The notes under the pieces: generated by a model | What the model was told of the DNA's origin: nothing | What the model saw: the letters and a program-made list of their open reading frames with translations, nothing else | Databases searched by the model: none | DNA from: Firmicutes bacterium CAG:646 | GTDB taxonomy: Bacteria; Bacillota; Clostridia; Lachnospirales; Lachnospiraceae | Length of the DNA stretch: 8,030 nt | Direction of reading: 5' to 3' | Assembly: GCA_000432335.1 (NCBI GenBank) | Contig: HF995401.1 | Location: 57,936-65,965 of the forward strand | Shown here: in pieces, positions 6,839 to 8,030 of the stretch | Numbering within the stretch: the first letter of the stretch is position 1 | Layout: each line of letters starts with the position of its first letter | Program-made: the position numbers and the translations under genes

Positions 6839-8030
6839 TTATTTTTTCGGTACTTCAAGAATAGCTCCCCTGTTGCCGCTGGTAACCATCGCCGCATATC
6901 TTGCCAGATATCCTGTAGTTACTTTCGGCTCTCTTGGCTGCCATGCCGCTCTTCTTCTCTCCAATTCTTCTTCTGAAACCAAAAGTTCCAGACTGGTTTC
7001 CGGAATATTGATGCGGATTCTGTCTCCTTCCTCCACCAAAGCGATAGGACCTCCCACTGCCGCCTCCGGTGACACATGGCCAATGGAAGCGCCTCTGGAT
7101 GCGCCGGAGAACCGTCCGTCTGTGATCAAAGCTACGGAAGAACCCAGTCCCATACCCGCAATAGCAGAAGTAGGATTGAGCATCTCACGCATACCCGGGC
7201 CTCCTTTCGGACCTTCATAGCGGATCACCACCACATCGCCGGCTACAATCTTTCCTCCCTTGATAGCGGCAATGGCATCTTCTTCACAATCAAACACTCT
7301 GGCTGGTCCTTCATGACACATCATCTCCTGACATACGGCGCTTCTCTTTACCACACCGCCGTCCGGAGCAAGATTTCCGGTCAGCACTGCCAGCCCGCCT
7401 GTTTCACTGTAAGGAGTTTCCACCGGTCGAATAACCTGAGGATTTCTGTTCACACAGGAGGCAATATTTTTTCCTACTGTTTTTCCTGTCACCGTCATAC
7501 AATCCAGATGCAGCAGATTTTTCTTGGACAATTCGTTCATAACCGCATAAACGCCGCCCGCCTCGTTCAGATCTTCCATGTACGTAGGGCCTGCCGGAGC
7601 CAGATGACACAGATTTGGCGTTTTTTCGCTGATCTCATTGGCAAAAGTAATATCAAAATCAAAACCGATCTCATGGGCGATTGCCGGAAGATGCAGCATA
7701 CTGTTGGTAGAACAGCCGAGAGCCATATCTACAGTCAGTGCGTTCAATACTGCCTCTTTCGTCATAATGTCTCTGGGACGGATATTCCGTCGGTACATTT
7801 CCATTACCTGCATACCTGCATGTTTTGCCAGTTTAATTCTCTCTGAATACACTGCCGGTATCGTTCCATTTCCACGAAGTCCCATACCCAGCACTTCTGT
7901 CAGGCAATTCATACTGTTTGCCGTATACATGCCGGAACAGGAACCACACGTAGGACAAACTTTATTTTCAAATTCTTCCACATCTTCTTCCGTCATGCTT
8001 CCCGCAGCATAAGAACCTACCGCCTCAAAC
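6839..8030 (-). CDS. ilvD: Dihydroxy-acid dehydratase, C-terminal part (5' end beyond the right edge)
   Basis: IlvD removes water from 2,3-dihydroxy-isovalerate and 2,3-dihydroxy-3-methylvalerate to give the keto-acid precursors of valine, leucine and isoleucine; it is a cytoplasmic Fe-S enzyme. The frame is open to the edge with 396 whole codons visible; at a usual length near 555 aa, about 160 N-terminal residues are missing, including the CDKxxP signature. The cluster-binding CPTCGSCSGMYTANSM begins at visible residue 25 (near 7957). A further cysteine occurs in MALGCSTNS (codon 7714-7712). The second family signature, ALITDGRFSGAS, is at visible residues 300-311. The protein ends normally at EVPKK followed by TAA. 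The ATG at 7996 is internal, since FEAVGSYAAGS precedes it in frame. ilvB follows 20 nt downstream. The related sugar-acid dehydratase Edd is unlikely given the ilv context. Confidence 0.95.
   Translation of the reverse strand, partial: FEAVGSYAAGSMTEEDVEEFENKVCPTCGSCSGMYTANSMNCLTEVLGMGLRGNGTIPAVYSERIKLAKHAGMQVMEMYRRNIRPRDIMTKEAVLNALTVDMALGCSTNSMLHLPAIAHEIGFDFDITFANEISEKTPNLCHLAPAGPTYMEDLNEAGGVYAVMNELSKKNLLHLDCMTVTGKTVGKNIASCVNRNPQVIRPVETPYSETGGLAVLTGNLAPDGGVVKRSAVCQEMMCHEGPARVFDCEEDAIAAIKGGKIVAGDVVVIRYEGPKGGPGMREMLNPTSAIAGMGLGSSVALITDGRFSGASRGASIGHVSPEAAVGGPIALVEEGDRIRINIPETSLELLVSEEELERRRAAWQPREPKVTTGYLARYAAMVTSGNRGAILEVPKK

Noticed and set aside
1..8030. Mobile element, phage, CRISPR or defence-type system
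   Set aside because: All space is filled by core metabolic genes and one channel gene in one direction. There are no transposase, integrase or repeat-spacer signals, and no compositional break that I can see.

Overview
The window is a compact stretch of a bacterial chromosome in which every recognisable gene lies on the minus strand, so transcription runs from high to low coordinates. The proteins resemble those of anaerobic Clostridia, most like Lachnospiraceae (for example the style of the SerA, the GlgB and the acetolactate synthase). Strong AGGAGG-type ribosome binding sites, sigma-A promoters and moderate G+C also suggest Firmicutes. This taxonomic call is inference from protein flavour and not a database result.

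Layout in transcription order: (1) 8030-6839, the C-terminal part of dihydroxy-acid dehydratase (ilvD), cut by the right edge; (2) 6818-5148, biosynthetic acetolactate synthase large subunit (ilvB), 20 nt after ilvD; (3) an 85-nt gap holding a near-consensus sigma-A promoter; (4) 5062-3980, phosphoserine aminotransferase (serC, GTG start); (5) 3978-2815, D-3-phosphoglycerate dehydrogenase with a C-terminal ACT domain (serA), 1 nt after serC; (6) a 93-nt gap with a probable extended -10 promoter; (7) 2721-379, glycogen branching enzyme (glgB) with a charged C-terminal tail; (8) 382-1, the N-terminal half of an MscS-family mechanosensitive channel that overlaps glgB by ATGA and runs off the left edge.

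Three probable transcription units follow: ilvD-ilvB (branched-chain amino acids), serC-serA (the first two steps from 3-phosphoglycerate towards serine) and glgB-mscS. I see no intrinsic terminator in either of the two larger gaps, so read-through from one unit to the next is plausible. There is no gap over 300 bases without a gene. I see no tRNA, rRNA, riboswitch, CRISPR array, insertion sequence or phage gene.

This is ordinary core-metabolism DNA and I did not find an undescribed system. The points most worth a second look are an atypical SerA catalytic relay, the tail on GlgB, the ATGA coupling of glgB to a mechanosensitive channel, the absence of ilvN beside ilvB, and a GCSTN cysteine in IlvD that bears on its Fe-S cluster type.
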